From: an uncultured Odoribacter sp.
GTDB taxonomy: Bacteria > Bacteroidota > Bacteroidia > Bacteroidales > Marinifilaceae
DNA length: 64,000 nucleotides
NCBI GenBank assembly: GCA_944321165.1
Contig: CALUKE010000002.1
Span: forward strand, 1-64,000
Direction: 5' to 3'
Of this stretch, positions 7,607 through 17,149 are shown one piece after another; position 1 is the first letter of the stretch; each line of letters opens with the position of its first letter. The notes under the pieces were generated by a model that did not search any database, was not told the origin of the DNA, and saw only the letters and a program-made list of their open reading frames with translations. The translations under genes were made by a program, and so were the position numbers.

Positions 7607-9154
7607 ATGAGAAAATATATAATAATCGGAATGCTTTCTCTTTGTGGATGCAGTGAGTTTTTGTCAGAGTATTCACAAGACATGGTGCGGGCAAAAACGG
7701 TGACGGATTTTGATGAAGTGTTATTGGGCAGTGTATACATACCGACAAATGGAACAACGACTACCTTGATCAACAGAGAGACCTGCTCTTGGTTTAATAT
7801 CATGGATGATGACATCAATACGGTGAGAACGGCGCAGGCTTCTGGTGCTGGTTCCTGGACTGCCGGAAATAAATATTATGATTTGCATGCCATGACCTAT
7901 GGTTATTATACCTGGCAGATGGATGTGACGCAGAAACCTGACGGAACGATCGGTTTCGGGGATTATACGACATGGAATGATCTGTATGCGCGTATTAATT
8001 ATACGAATGTCATTTTGGATGAACTGAACGAGGTTGAACCGAAGGATGAAAGTGATGCGTTAAAGAAAAACAGAGTGATGGCGGAAACTCATTTTTTGCG
8101 TGCACAGTTTTTCTTTGTGCTGGCGAATTTGTATGCTGCTCCGTATACACCGGAGACTGCCGCGACAACTTTGGCTGTTCCTTTGAAGCTGACGGCTTAT
8201 GTGGAACATGATAAAGAGAAAGATACCCAGTTTACCCGTGCGAATTTGCAGGATGTGTATGAACAGATTGTGGATGATTTGAATAAATCACTCGAGTATT
8301 TTGAAAACAGTGAAGTCATGACTTATCGAAAGATATATCGGGCCAATAAAGAGGCTGCTCAGTTGCTGTTGAGTCGGGTGTATTTATATATGCAGGATTG
8401 GGAAAATGCAAAAATTGCTGCTGAAAATTTCCTTAAGATGGATGTTGCCCTGGAAAGTATGGGGGATTTTTTGACTTCTCCTTTTATTACAGAGGATAAT
8501 AATGAAGTTTTGTTTTCTCAAAGTTCCCAGCATATTCAGAATGTTTTGACTGCTGTTGCTCCGGATTACTGTGTGTCTTCCGATTTGTATCGTTTATATG
8601 ATCAGGAACATGATTTCCGTTCCAGTTTTTTCCGTATCGTGTCGAGTGACAGTATCGCACTGGTAAATAAATTCCCGATGGAAGAAAATACCAGCTATCG
8701 GGTGTCTGATGCTTTGATGTTGCGGGTTGCAGAAGGGTATCTGAATATGGCAGAAGCTTGTGCCATGTTGGATGATGCTACGGCTAATACTTATTTAAAT
8801 GCTTTGCGGAAAGCACGAATTGGCGGCTATAGCGATCAGAATTATGCCGGAGAAGAGTTGATTAAGCAGGTTCGGGAAGAACGGCGTAAAGAACTTTGTT
8901 TTGAGGGGCATCGTTGGTTTGACCTGCGTCGCTGGTCGGTATGTACGAAGTCGCCTTTTCACAAAAGGATTATTCATTATTATCATACTTATAATGATGA
9001 TGGGAATTATGTCGGGACCCGGATTTTCGCTTTGGAAGAAAATGAAAAGAATGTATGGACTTTTTTGATTCCGGAATCAATCATTAATTTTGATCGGGTA
9101 CCGATGGAAAATAATGTGAGGGATAACAGAGAAGCTTTGGATGAGAATGATTAA
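7607..9154 (+). CDS. SusD/RagB-family surface lipoprotein
   Basis: Surface ligand-binding partner that caps the preceding SusC. The signal peptide ends in a lipobox with the lipidated Cys at residue 15 (MLSLCGC). The family's helical TPR-like repeats are visible (LYARINYTNVILDELNEV; AETHFLRAQFFFVLANLY), and the C-terminal part has the hallmark LRVAEGYLNMAEAC and VREERRKELCFEGHRWFDLRRW. Length (515 residues) is normal. It lies 10 bases after susC and 18 bases before the next start, so the genes are co-transcribed. Family membership is secure. The ligand cannot be told from sequence. Confidence 0.95.
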   Translation: MRKYIIIGMLSLCGCSEFLSEYSQDMVRAKTVTDFDEVLLGSVYIPTNGTTTTLINRETCSWFNIMDDDINTVRTAQASGAGSWTAGNKYYDLHAMTYGYYTWQMDVTQKPDGTIGFGDYTTWNDLYARINYTNVILDELNEVEPKDESDALKKNRVMAETHFLRAQFFFVLANLYAAPYTPETAATTLAVPLKLTAYVEHDKEKDTQFTRANLQDVYEQIVDDLNKSLEYFENSEVMTYRKIYRANKEAAQLLLSRVYLYMQDWENAKIAAENFLKMDVALESMGDFLTSPFITEDNNEVLFSQSSQHIQNVLTAVAPDYCVSSDLYRLYDQEHDFRSSFFRIVSSDSIALVNKFPMEENTSYRVSDALMLRVAEGYLNMAEACAMLDDATANTYLNALRKARIGGYSDQNYAGEELIKQVREERRKELCFEGHRWFDLRRWSVCTKSPFHKRIIHYYHTYNDDGNYVGTRIFALEENEKNVWTFLIPESIINFDRVPMENNVRDNREALDEND

Positions 9155-9172
9155 TTAGCAAGATACAGAATT

Positions 9173-10202
9173 ATGAAGAAGTATATATATTATTATTGGA
9201 TTTTTATTGTTGGCTTCTTGTCAAAAAGAGGATGCATTGGAATCTCGGATTGATTATTTCAATTTATATGAGATAACGGATGATCCGACCGATTCCATTC
9301 AGCACATGCGCTATGAATTGTATAAGAATTACAATGTTTCTGTATACTTTACGGATACGGTGGGTAAATATCTTTTGAAATATGATATCTATGGGGAGCC
9401 TGTTTATGAATATGAACTCTTGGATTTGAACTGGGAGTTTTCAAGCAATTCTTCGGAAGATCGGAAAATCGAATATCGTTTTTTGACCGATGATGATAAA
9501 AAAATGAATGCCCTGCATTTCGTTGAAAAGTTTGTTGTAAACTGTGTGCAGTCTTTGCGTCCTCTGTCAATGCTGTTGACTGATTCTTTGATTGTGTTCG
9601 AGGAGTCTAAATCGGAAGGAGAACTAATGCAGGAGCTTCATAATTTCAGAACGATTGCCTGGGGAGGTGTGGCAGATCTGTCTGAAGAGGAACAAAATGA
9701 ATTGATTGATGAAACCTATCGGGTGCTAGTCAAGGCAAAAATACAGAATTATACGAGTTTCATAACTCAGTTTCAATTAGTTTCGGACAAGTATTACAAT
9801 ACGAGTTGGCCGGAACCTCTTCCTCACTATGCGAGATGTATAACGGAAGTGGTCAATGAAGACAATCCGTTTTCAAATCGAGGTACCTGGTTCTATTCTG
9901 AATATATACCATTGTATATGGAGGGATATAGCCATGAGGAAGCCATTGCAGAAATCAATAAGAAACGTGCCGCTTATTGTGCAATTGTAGGAAGTTGGGG
10001 ATTCGTTTACGGATATGGAAGTATGGCTTCTTATACAGCTCCTACTGCAACGGATGATTTGAATTGTTATATAGAACGTATACTGATTGAAAATTCTGCG
10101 GACTGGTTTAATAAATATTATGCTTCTTATCCGCTGGTGATGAAAAAATACGAATTACTGCGCGATTTGATTGAAAATGAGATGGGTGTTAAATTAAAAT
10201 AG
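9173..10202 (+). CDS. Exported lipoprotein with out-of-frame signal peptide (TA-repeat frameshift)
   Basis: The long frame encodes about 330 residues after a lipobox LLASC, but it has no ATG in front of its signal sequence. The natural ATG is at 9173 (MKKYIYYYW), one frame away. Between them lies (TA)4 at about 9182-9189. One more TA would give a perfect lipoprotein signal MKKYIYIIIGFLLLASC. The TTG at 9207 would leave only MLASC, too short to export. So the gene is out of frame here, phase-variable, or affected by a sequence error. The mature protein loosely recalls the putative zinc-metallopeptidase lipoproteins of SusC/D loci, but I find no HExxH, so function is unassigned. It lies between susD and the FISUMP gene. 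Confidence 0.75.
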
Positions 10203-10211
10203 AAAATACAT

Positions 10212-11222
10212 ATGAAAAAGATATTATTGATCTTGACGGTGTTGATCTGGATGTTTGCCTGTCAGAAAGAAAATGTTTCAGTCGGTTATGAAGTTCCTGA
10301 GGTGAAGAAGGTAGAAGATTTTGTGGATCAGGATGGCAAGGTGTATAAATGCATTGAAGTGGATGGTTTGATTTGGATGGCGGAAAATTTAGCTCGCAGA
10401 CTACCGTTGGGGGGGCGGGACGGATGTTTTACTTATAATGAATCTCTGTTGGACAGTATCGATTATTCTTCGGTGGTTATAGATCCGTTTGATGACAATT
10501 ATTTTTCCTTGTTTTTGGCAGAATTGAAGCTTGCTCATGAAGAGGGAAAAATTTCCGAAGAGGATTGGCAAATCATAGAGGGTATCAGTATATATTTTCC
10601 TGTACCCACTTTCCTTTTACAGATCAAAAATAAGGCGCCCAACAGCTATGATGTTGCGGTTGCCTGTAAAGATGTGGCGTATAACCAGATGTATGAGGCC
10701 GGGTGCCAGAAAATCTATGAAAAGGCGATACAGGAAGGTTTGGAACATTTTGAAGAAGCAGAAGCAGCCAATGGATACTATACTAAAACCTATGGTTATC
10801 TGTATACTTATGATGCGGCCAAAGCCGCCATTCCGGAAGGGTGGCGTTTACCCAGTGATGAGGATTGGAAAAAATTGGAACGGGCATTGGGAATGTCTGA
10901 TGAAGAAATTGAAAAACAGGATGTATGGCGTGGAGAAAGGCAGGCGGCTTTGTTGAAAGAAGGAGAAGAGGGGATCGGATTTGCCGTTCGTTACGGAGGT
11001 GCCCGGGGATTGACGAATATTTTGGTAGATAATTATATCAATCTCGGTCAGAATGCTTATTTCTGGTGTTCTGATATGGTCCAGACGGACACTCTCAGCT
11101 ATGGATTGACAAGAAATATTGCTATCTATACCGATAAGATTATGCGGATGTCCACGGTGGTGGATCATCGATCTTCTCGTCCCGTATTGTATAGTGTGCG
11201 TTGTGTAAAAGATAAAAATTAA
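10212..11222 (+). CDS. FISUMP-domain lipoprotein
   Basis: A 336-residue lipoprotein; the signal peptide ends IWMFAC with lipidated Cys near residue 17. The region from DQDGKVYKCIEVDGLIWMAENL (about 45-66) through GWRLPSDEDWKKLE and SVRCVKD at the end is the 'Fibrobacter succinogenes major paralogous' (FISUMP) domain. This is a surface-exposed fold common in Bacteroidetes lipoproteins and often a ligand-binding add-on. A helical insertion (about 85-185) splits the domain. It starts 9 bases after the previous gene and ends 7 bases before the next, so it belongs to the SusC/D operon. A run of seven Gs (10409-10415) codes for LGG. The binding partner is unknown. Confidence 0.75.
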   Translation: MKKILLILTVLIWMFACQKENVSVGYEVPEVKKVEDFVDQDGKVYKCIEVDGLIWMAENLARRLPLGGRDGCFTYNESLLDSIDYSSVVIDPFDDNYFSLFLAELKLAHEEGKISEEDWQIIEGISIYFPVPTFLLQIKNKAPNSYDVAVACKDVAYNQMYEAGCQKIYEKAIQEGLEHFEEAEAANGYYTKTYGYLYTYDAAKAAIPEGWRLPSDEDWKKLERALGMSDEEIEKQDVWRGERQAALLKEGEEGIGFAVRYGGARGLTNILVDNYINLGQNAYFWCSDMVQTDTLSYGLTRNIAIYTDKIMRMSTVVDHRSSRPVLYSVRCVKDKN

Positions 11223-11229
11223 AAGAAAG

Positions 11230-13368
11230 ATGAAATTGAAGTTGAAGTTTTTTGTATTGTTGGTTCTTTGTTTATTTGCCGGTCAGAAATTTCTTTGTGC
11301 TCAGAGTGTTTATGGTGATGCCGTGAAAGCTAATGTTAAGATGAAGTATGTATATTCTTTGGATGAAGCGTTCAAATTGGCTAAAAAAGAAAATAAACTG
11401 ATCTTTTGCAATTGTTTTGAAGATTGGGCATTACCTTGTCATGGAATGAATAAAAAAGTGTTTAGTAATCAGGAATTCGCTGACTGGATGGATGAACATT
11501 TCATCAATTTCTTTATTGATCTGAGTACCCCGGAAGGACAGGAGTTTCGGACAAAATACAATATCAAATTTATGGCTCATTATGTCATATTGGATGCGGA
11601 AGGGAATTTGATTCATCGTATCGTTGGCGGTTCGGAACTGCTGAAGTTCCAGGAACAGGTGGCATGTGCCCTGTCGCCTGAAACTTCTTTGGTAGGAATG
11701 AATCGTATGTATCCCGAACATGTCAATGACAAGGAATTCTTACGGAAATATGCCATGGTGTTGAAAGTGGCCAACGAGGAGGAAAAATATAAACAGGTGG
11801 CAGAGGATTATTTTCGTATGTTGAAGCCTGACGAATGGTCGGAAGAGCAGAATTGGCCTTTTTTCTCGGAACATGTCCGAGAAAAAGATACGGTAGCTTT
11901 CGATTATTTGATTGCTCATAAGGATGATTTTGTCGCTACCGTCGGTATCAAGAATGTGGATAATGCGATTGCAGGTGTTTTTATGATGCCTTTGTATTTT
12001 GCTGCGATGGGCGAAGGGGAGTTGTCAAAAGAGGATGTGCTTCAAATCAGAGAAAAACTGGAGGAGGGGAAAGTGGATGAGGAGAATGAGATCTATGTTT
12101 TATGTAACATTGCCTACCTTCGTCTGAAGGGAGATTTTTCGGAAATGATGGATCTTGTGGCTGCCAAAGTTCCCCAGTTGGATGTGCGGGTCAATTACGG
12201 GATTGATCTTTCTTTGCCAAAATTGATCAATGAAGGCAAGGATGTGAGAGAGAAGATTTTGAATTATATGAATGCCCGAATTGAAACACTTGAGGAGAAT
12301 GTGGCGATGGAATATAAAAGTCTGTTGCTGGAAGCAGGACTTGAAGGTGGCATCGTTTTTGAGGATTTGACATTGAAAGAGGCCCTTGATAAGGCGAAGA
12401 ATGAACAGAAGTACGTGTTTCTGGATTGCTATACTTCTTGGTGTGGACCCTGTAAGATTATGAGCAAGCAGGTGTTTGTACAGAAAGAGGTGGGAGACCT
12501 GTTCAATCCTTCTTGTGTGAATATAAAAATTGATATGGAAAAAGGTGAAGGACCTGAAATTGCTAAGAAATACGGAATACAGGCCTATCCAACCATGCTG
12601 ATTTTATATCCGGATGGGCAGATTAAATATCGGATGCAAGGAGGAACAGAAGCGGGACATTTTATTCAGATTGCCCGTTATGCACTTGATCCTGCCGTGT
12701 CTTACACACAAATGAAGTTATATCGTTCCTTGTCGTCTTGCCCCTTGGAAAAACAGGCGGATTATCTGATGATTTTGTCTGATGCCGGAGAATTAAAAAA
12801 TTTGCGGGCTGATATTGTGGATTATCTGAAACGGGTAGAAGGAAAGAAAGAATTGTATCCGGATGTTTGGCGTCTGTGCGGGCATTTTGCCGATTCGTAC
12901 GAACATCCTGTTTTTCAGTTTGTATTGAAGAATTGGAAAGATTTTTCTGGAATAGATCAGAAATCTTTGGAAAATAAAGCGGAACGGTTGATATTTCCTC
13001 TTTATATAAATTATTTAGCAGGAAAAATGTCGGCAGCTGATTTTTCCAAATTGCAGAAAACGCTTAAGAAAGTCAGTTTCCCCTCAGACTATTCGTTAGT
13101 CTATTTGGATCGAATTGTCACTTACTATCAGCAAAAGAAGTGGAATGTTTTGATGAAATGTTATACCAAGGAGATTAAGGCGTTGAGTGATGCAAAATTG
13201 CGTTTGAATTTGGATATATTGTTGCGTTATTTTGTGAAAGATGCACCGAAAGAGGTGAAAGGGCAGATGATTACTTATGTGCAGCAGTGCATGGAGGTTG
13301 CTGATTCCAGAGCGATCAACGGGTATAAGAGTTTGATGGAAGCATTGCAGAATGTAGAAAAAGATTAA
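11230..13368 (+). CDS. Exported protein with two thioredoxin-like domains
   Basis: A 712-residue exported protein with signal peptide MKLKLKFFVLLVLCLF...CAQS. It contains two thioredoxin-like domains. The second has a normal active site WCGPC with C405 and C408, inside DCYTSWCGPCKIM. The first aligns as NCFEDWALPCHGM: the first active-site Cys is replaced by Ala (A67), only C70 remains, and extra Cys lie at 60 and 62. Each domain is followed by helical sequence of about 200-300 residues. It is the last gene of the SusC/D operon and starts 7 bases after the FISUMP gene. A role in disulfide reduction or isomerisation of the locus' periplasmic or surface proteins is inference from the fold. Confidence 0.85.
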   Translation: MKLKLKFFVLLVLCLFAGQKFLCAQSVYGDAVKANVKMKYVYSLDEAFKLAKKENKLIFCNCFEDWALPCHGMNKKVFSNQEFADWMDEHFINFFIDLSTPEGQEFRTKYNIKFMAHYVILDAEGNLIHRIVGGSELLKFQEQVACALSPETSLVGMNRMYPEHVNDKEFLRKYAMVLKVANEEEKYKQVAEDYFRMLKPDEWSEEQNWPFFSEHVREKDTVAFDYLIAHKDDFVATVGIKNVDNAIAGVFMMPLYFAAMGEGELSKEDVLQIREKLEEGKVDEENEIYVLCNIAYLRLKGDFSEMMDLVAAKVPQLDVRVNYGIDLSLPKLINEGKDVREKILNYMNARIETLEENVAMEYKSLLLEAGLEGGIVFEDLTLKEALDKAKNEQKYVFLDCYTSWCGPCKIMSKQVFVQKEVGDLFNPSCVNIKIDMEKGEGPEIAKKYGIQAYPTMLILYPDGQIKYRMQGGTEAGHFIQIARYALDPAVSYTQMKLYRSLSSCPLEKQADYLMILSDAGELKNLRADIVDYLKRVEGKKELYPDVWRLCGHFADSYEHPVFQFVLKNWKDFSGIDQKSLENKAERLIFPLYINYLAGKMSAADFSKLQKTLKKVSFPSDYSLVYLDRIVTYYQQKKWNVLMKCYTKEIKALSDAKLRLNLDILLRYFVKDAPKEVKGQMITYVQQCMEVADSRAINGYKSLMEALQNVEKD

Positions 13369-13383
13369 AACCAAAATAATTGA

Positions 13384-13413
13384 TTGTTTTTCCAGAATAT
13401 TGTATTACATTTG
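13384..13413 (+). promoter_or_regulatory. Promoter of the riboflavin operon
   Basis: TACATTTG at 13406-13413 matches the Bacteroidetes -7 pattern TAnnTTTG, with TTG at 13384-13386 nineteen bases upstream. Transcription would start near 13420, just before the FMN riboswitch. Confidence 0.6.
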
Positions 13414-13431
13414 TTCCTGTAGTTAAAATGT

Positions 13432-13541
13432 TTCTTCAGGGCAGGGTGTAATTCCCTACCGGCGGTGATAGTCCGCGACTCCCTATGGGATTGAACCGGT
13501 GAAATTCCGGTACCGACGGTGATAGTCCGGATGGAAGAAGA
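13432..13541 (+). promoter_or_regulatory. FMN riboswitch (RFN element)
   Basis: The strongly conserved RFN core is present: CAGGGTGTAATTCCC, ACCGGCGGTGATAGTCC and ACCGACGGTGATAGTCC. The closing P1 stem is TTCTTC (13432-13437) with GAAGAA (13534-13539). It senses FMN and lies directly upstream of a terminator hairpin and ribD, so high FMN should stop transcription of the riboflavin genes. Confidence 0.97.
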
Positions 13542-13581
13542 GACGTGCAGTAGTATGAACTTACTGTTAATATAGGATATA

Positions 13582-13611
13582 TGCCCTGAAGTCATTCAGG
13601 GCATTTTTTTT
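13582..13611 (+). terminator. Riboswitch-controlled terminator before ribD
   Basis: Perfect 9-base arms TGCCCTGAA (13582-13590) and TTCAGGGCA (13595-13603) with a 4-base loop, then seven to eight Ts. It is the expression platform of the FMN riboswitch. The ribD ATG follows at once at 13612. Confidence 0.9.
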
Positions 13612-14718
13612 ATGATGGAAGCGAAAGATATAGAATACATGAACCGGGCCATGGAATTGGCGGAAAGAGGGCGGGGATGGGTAAATCCCAATCCTTGTGT
13701 GGGTGCCTTGATTGTAAAAGAGGGACGGGTGATTGCCGAAGGGTGGCATGAACGTTATGGCGGTTTGCATGCCGAACGAAACGCATTTAAGCATTGTGTG
13801 GAGGATCCTGCGGGAGCTACGATGTATGTGACTTTGGAACCCTGTTGTCATTATGGGAAGACGCCTCCTTGTACAGAAGCTATTATTGAGCATAGGATTG
13901 CCCGGGTGGTTGTCGGTTTACTGGATCCCAATCCCTTGGTGGCCGGGAAAGGCATAGCGATTTTGCGAGAGGCAGGTATTGCGGTTGAGGTCGGTGTGGA
14001 GGAAGAGAAGTTGCGGCTGCAGAATCGGATATTTTTGAAATATATTACGACCCGTCGACCATGGGTGGTCATGAAAACTGCCATGACGTTGGATGGGAAA
14101 ATAGCCGCTTATACAGGGGATTCGCATTGGGTGACCGGAGAAGATTCCCGTCGGAAAGTGCAGGAGATGCGGGCGGCTTTGATGGGAATTATGGTCGGGA
14201 TCGGTACGGTGAAAGTTGACAATCCGATGTTGAATTGTCGCCTGGAGGGAGATGTTCGCCAGCCGGTCCGGATTGTTGTGGACAGTCGGGCTTCTATATC
14301 TTTGGATGCCCAGTTGGTTCAGACGGCCCGTGATTATCGCACTTGGATTGTGCATACGGAATCGGTGGAAGAGGAAAAGCTCAGGAGTTTACAGGCTTGT
14401 GGTGTTGAGACTATTTTGTGTCGTAGTCGGGCCGGACGGGTGGATTTGCAGGATTTGACGAAGAAAATCGGACAGCTGGGAATTGATTCTGTATTGTTGG
14501 AAGGGGGAGGTGAATTGAATGAGGCTTTTTTGCAGGAAGGACTGGTGGATGAAGTGTATACTTTTATTGCGCCGAAGCTCATCGGAGGGAAAGAAGCCAA
14601 AACACCGGTGGAGGGAACCGGAATTGCCCGTATGCAAGAGGCGATTGTGTTGAACTCCGTATCTGTGGAGAAAATCGGAGCGGATGTTGTAGTTAGGGGA
14701 TTTGTTCATAATCAGTAA
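13612..14718 (+). CDS. ribD: Bifunctional diaminohydroxyphosphoribosylaminopyrimidine deaminase / 5-amino-6-(5-phosphoribosylamino)uracil reductase
   Basis: Catalyses the second and third steps of riboflavin synthesis from GTP. The N-terminal deaminase domain has the zinc motif HAE (GLHAERNAF, about residue 49-57) and PCCHYGKTPPC. The C-terminal reductase domain begins around 148 (RPWVVMKTAMTLDGKIA), with VLLEGGGELN near 295-304. Its 368 residues match the family. It is the first gene of the operon. The start codon directly abuts the T-tract of the riboswitch terminator; a second ATG three bases on (13615) could equally serve. It ends 10 bases before the ribE start. Confidence 0.96.
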   Translation: MMEAKDIEYMNRAMELAERGRGWVNPNPCVGALIVKEGRVIAEGWHERYGGLHAERNAFKHCVEDPAGATMYVTLEPCCHYGKTPPCTEAIIEHRIARVVVGLLDPNPLVAGKGIAILREAGIAVEVGVEEEKLRLQNRIFLKYITTRRPWVVMKTAMTLDGKIAAYTGDSHWVTGEDSRRKVQEMRAALMGIMVGIGTVKVDNPMLNCRLEGDVRQPVRIVVDSRASISLDAQLVQTARDYRTWIVHTESVEEEKLRSLQACGVETILCRSRAGRVDLQDLTKKIGQLGIDSVLLEGGGELNEAFLQEGLVDEVYTFIAPKLIGGKEAKTPVEGTGIARMQEAIVLNSVSVEKIGADVVVRGFVHNQ

Positions 14719-14728
14719 CTTGGAAGTT

Positions 14729-15367
14729 ATGTTTACAGGAATTATAGAAGAAATTGGGAAAATAAAATCGGTGAGGAGAGGTAGTCAGAGTGTGGTATTG
14801 GAAATAGAGGCGCAGAAGATATTGGAGGATACCCGAATCGGAGACAGTATTGCTACCAATGGGGTCTGTCTGACAGTTGTGAGTAAGGAAACGGCCAGCT
14901 TTGCTGCCGATGTGATGCCGGAAACGATGAATCGGACGAATCTGGGCAGTCTGCGTCCCGGCGACCGGGTTAATCTGGAGAGGGCTTTGTGCCTTAACAG
15001 TCGTTTAGGCGGCCATCTGGTGGCCGGACATGTCGATGGAACAGGTGAAATTATTGACAAATGGGCTGACGACAATGCTGTTTGGCTGACTGTCGAGGCG
15101 GAACCGGATATTCTTCGTTATATCGTTGAGAAAGGATCGGTGGCGATCGATGGAGTGAGTCTTACGGTGGCTTATGTCGATGAACGGGTGTTCAAGGTTT
15201 CCATTATTCCCCATACGCAGGAGGAGACTACGTTGGTGAAGAAACGGCAAGGCGAGAGGGTCAATTTGGAAAATGATATGATTGTCAAATATGTTGAAAA
15301 GCTGATGAAACCGCAGCAGAAACAGTCGGGCTTGACGCTCGATTTTCTGCAGGCTCACGGTTTTTAG
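14729..15367 (+). CDS. ribE: Riboflavin synthase, alpha subunit
   Basis: Dismutates two 6,7-dimethyl-8-ribityllumazine molecules to riboflavin. The start at 14729 gives the canonical N-terminus [10 protein letters not shown]; the upstream in-frame ATG at 14702 would overlap ribD and add residues foreign to the family. The two lumazine-binding repeats are visible: one around [14 protein letters not shown], with [10 protein letters not shown] and [13 protein letters not shown]; the second around [12 protein letters not shown] and [15 protein letters not shown]. The resulting 212 residues match the usual length. It lies between ribD and ribBA in the FMN-regulated operon. Confidence 0.96.
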   Translation: MFTGIIEEIGKIKSVRRGSQSVVLEIEAQKILEDTRIGDSIATNGVCLTVVSKETASFAADVMPETMNRTNLGSLRPGDRVNLERALCLNSRLGGHLVAGHVDGTGEIIDKWADDNAVWLTVEAEPDILRYIVEKGSVAIDGVSLTVAYVDERVFKVSIIPHTQEETTLVKKRQGERVNLENDMIVKYVEKLMKPQQKQSGLTLDFLQAHGF

Positions 15368-15405
15368 CGGTAAAATGGATAAGAAATATAGTAATCAGTA
15401 AAAAT

Positions 15406-16638
15406 ATGGAGGATTTTAAGTTCAGTACGATTGAAGAAGCGGTTGCCGATTTGAGGGCCGGCAAGATGATTATTGCGGTAGATGATCCGGATCGGGAAAA
15501 TGAAGGAGATCTGATTTGTGCAGCCGAACATGCTACGTTGGAGAATGTCAATTTTATGGCTTCTTATGCAAAAGGCTTGATCTGCATGCCCATGAGTAAG
15601 GCAATGACGGCTAAATTGGGGTTGGAACAGATGGTGACAAACAATACCGATAACCATTGCACCGCCTTTACGGTGTCGATCGATCACATTGATACGACGA
15701 CGGGGATTTCTGCATTGGAGCGTTCGATTACTGCCATGAAGTGTGTGGAGGACGATGCGAAGCCTTCTGATTTCCGTCGGCCGGGTCATATGTTCCCGTT
15801 GGAAGCAAAAGCCGGCGGGGTGTTGGAACGGATGGGGCATACAGAGGCTACCGTCGATCTGATGCGGATTGCGCGGATGAAGGAGTGCGGATTGTGTTGT
15901 GAGATTATGCGGGAGGACGGAACGATGATGCGGACTCCGGAATTGAAGGAATTTGCTCAGAAGCACGGTTTGAAAATGATCACAGTTGCTGATTTGATTA
16001 CTTATCGCCGGCGTACAGAAATTTTGGTGGAACGGGTAACGGAGGCCGAAATGCCTACAAAATATGGGACCTTCAAGGCTTATGGTTATGTGAATAAAAT
16101 CAATGGTGAACATCACCTGGCTTTGGTGAAGGGAGATATTGCCAACGGCGAACCGGTGTTGTGCCGGGTACATTCCGAATGTTTGACCGGGGATGCTTTC
16201 GGTTCGTTGCGTTGTGACTGCGGCGAGCAATTGGTGGAGGCATTGAAGCGTATAGAGAAGAATGGACGGGGGGTATTGCTTTATATGCGTCAGGAAGGCC
16301 GGGGTATTGGCTTGATCAATAAGCTGAAGGCTTATCATTTGCAGGATGGCGGTATGGATACGGTAGAAGCCAATCTGGCTTTGGGATTCAAGGCTGATTT
16401 GAGGGAATACGGAACCGGTGCAGAGATCCTGGCGGATTTAGGGGTGAAGAAAATGATTCTGATGACCAACAATCCGTTGAAAATAAAAGGATTGGACGGA
16501 TTCGGACTGGAAATTGTCGGACGGGAACCGATTGAGATGACCTGTAACGAGAAGAATGAGTTTTATATGTACACGAAGTATAAGAAAATGGGACATATAT
16601 TGCATGTGAGAGAAGATTGGAAAAAGAATAAAAATTAA
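15406..16638 (+). CDS. ribBA: 3,4-dihydroxy-2-butanone 4-phosphate synthase / GTP cyclohydrolase II fusion
   Basis: Supplies both starting compounds of riboflavin synthesis, from ribulose 5-phosphate and from GTP. The N-terminal RibB domain (about 1-205) has [11 protein letters not shown] and [12 protein letters not shown]. The C-terminal RibA domain (about 210-400) has the zinc-binding [19 protein letters not shown] and [16 protein letters not shown]. Both domains retain their catalytic motifs, and the 410-residue length is normal for the fusion. It starts 38 bases after ribE and ends 15 bases before ribH. Confidence 0.97.
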   Translation: MEDFKFSTIEEAVADLRAGKMIIAVDDPDRENEGDLICAAEHATLENVNFMASYAKGLICMPMSKAMTAKLGLEQMVTNNTDNHCTAFTVSIDHIDTTTGISALERSITAMKCVEDDAKPSDFRRPGHMFPLEAKAGGVLERMGHTEATVDLMRIARMKECGLCCEIMREDGTMMRTPELKEFAQKHGLKMITVADLITYRRRTEILVERVTEAEMPTKYGTFKAYGYVNKINGEHHLALVKGDIANGEPVLCRVHSECLTGDAFGSLRCDCGEQLVEALKRIEKNGRGVLLYMRQEGRGIGLINKLKAYHLQDGGMDTVEANLALGFKADLREYGTGAEILADLGVKKMILMTNNPLKIKGLDGFGLEIVGREPIEMTCNEKNEFYMYTKYKKMGHILHVREDWKKNKN

Positions 16639-16653
16639 TTTAGAATAAGCATT

Positions 16654-17115
16654 ATGAATTTGTTAGAAGGAAAATTATTGGCAGAAGGACAACGGATCGG
16701 TGTTGTGGCTGCCCGTTTCAATGAGTTTATTACCTCTAAATTAGTGGGTGGGGCCAAAGATGCTTTTGTGCGTCACGGTGGCAATGAACAGCAGCTGGAT
16801 TTAGCCTGGGTGCCCGGTGCTTTTGAGATTCCACTGGTGGCCAAGAAGATGGTTGAAAGCGGAAAGTATGATGCGGTTGTATGTTTGGGTGCCGTGATTC
16901 GTGGTGCGACACCTCATTTTGATATGGTGGCGAATGAAGCGACCAAGGGAGTCGCTCAGGTCGGGTTGCAGAGTGGGGTTCCTGTAATTTTTGGAATTCT
17001 GACGACCGATTCTATCGAGCAGGCGGTGGAAAGAGCTGGAACGAAGGCCGGCAACAAGGGATTTGATGCGATGACGACTGCCATTGAGATGGTGAATCTG
17101 TTGAAACAGATTTGA
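16654..17115 (+). CDS. ribH: 6,7-dimethyl-8-ribityllumazine synthase
   Basis: Condenses the pyrimidine from the RibA/RibD branch with dihydroxybutanone phosphate to give lumazine, the substrate of RibE. Recognisable segments are [44 protein letters not shown] and the late [17 protein letters not shown]. The 153-residue length is normal. It is the last gene of the operon and is followed by a strong terminator. With RibD, RibE and RibBA the pathway is complete except for the phosphatase step, usually done by unlinked HAD enzymes. Confidence 0.97.
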   Translation: MNLLEGKLLAEGQRIGVVAARFNEFITSKLVGGAKDAFVRHGGNEQQLDLAWVPGAFEIPLVAKKMVESGKYDAVVCLGAVIRGATPHFDMVANEATKGVAQVGLQSGVPVIFGILTTDSIEQAVERAGTKAGNKGFDAMTTAIEMVNLLKQI

Positions 17116-17149
17116 GGACACTGTCCAAAATTTTGGGATATTATGAAAT

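Noticed and set aside
10409..10415. G7 run in the FISUMP lipoprotein gene as a phase-variation tract
   Set aside because: Seven Gs is a weak case and the gene is in frame. Noted in the gene entry only.
14702..14728. Upstream ATG for ribE
   Set aside because: It would overlap ribD by 17 bases and add residues before the canonical [10 protein letters not shown] start.
15364..16338. 324-codon frame antisense to ribBA
   Set aside because: Shadow of a strongly conserved gene, with His/Pro-rich composition typical of antisense reading. Similar antisense frames at 51199-52227, 22969-23769 and 19878-20516 were rejected for the same reason.
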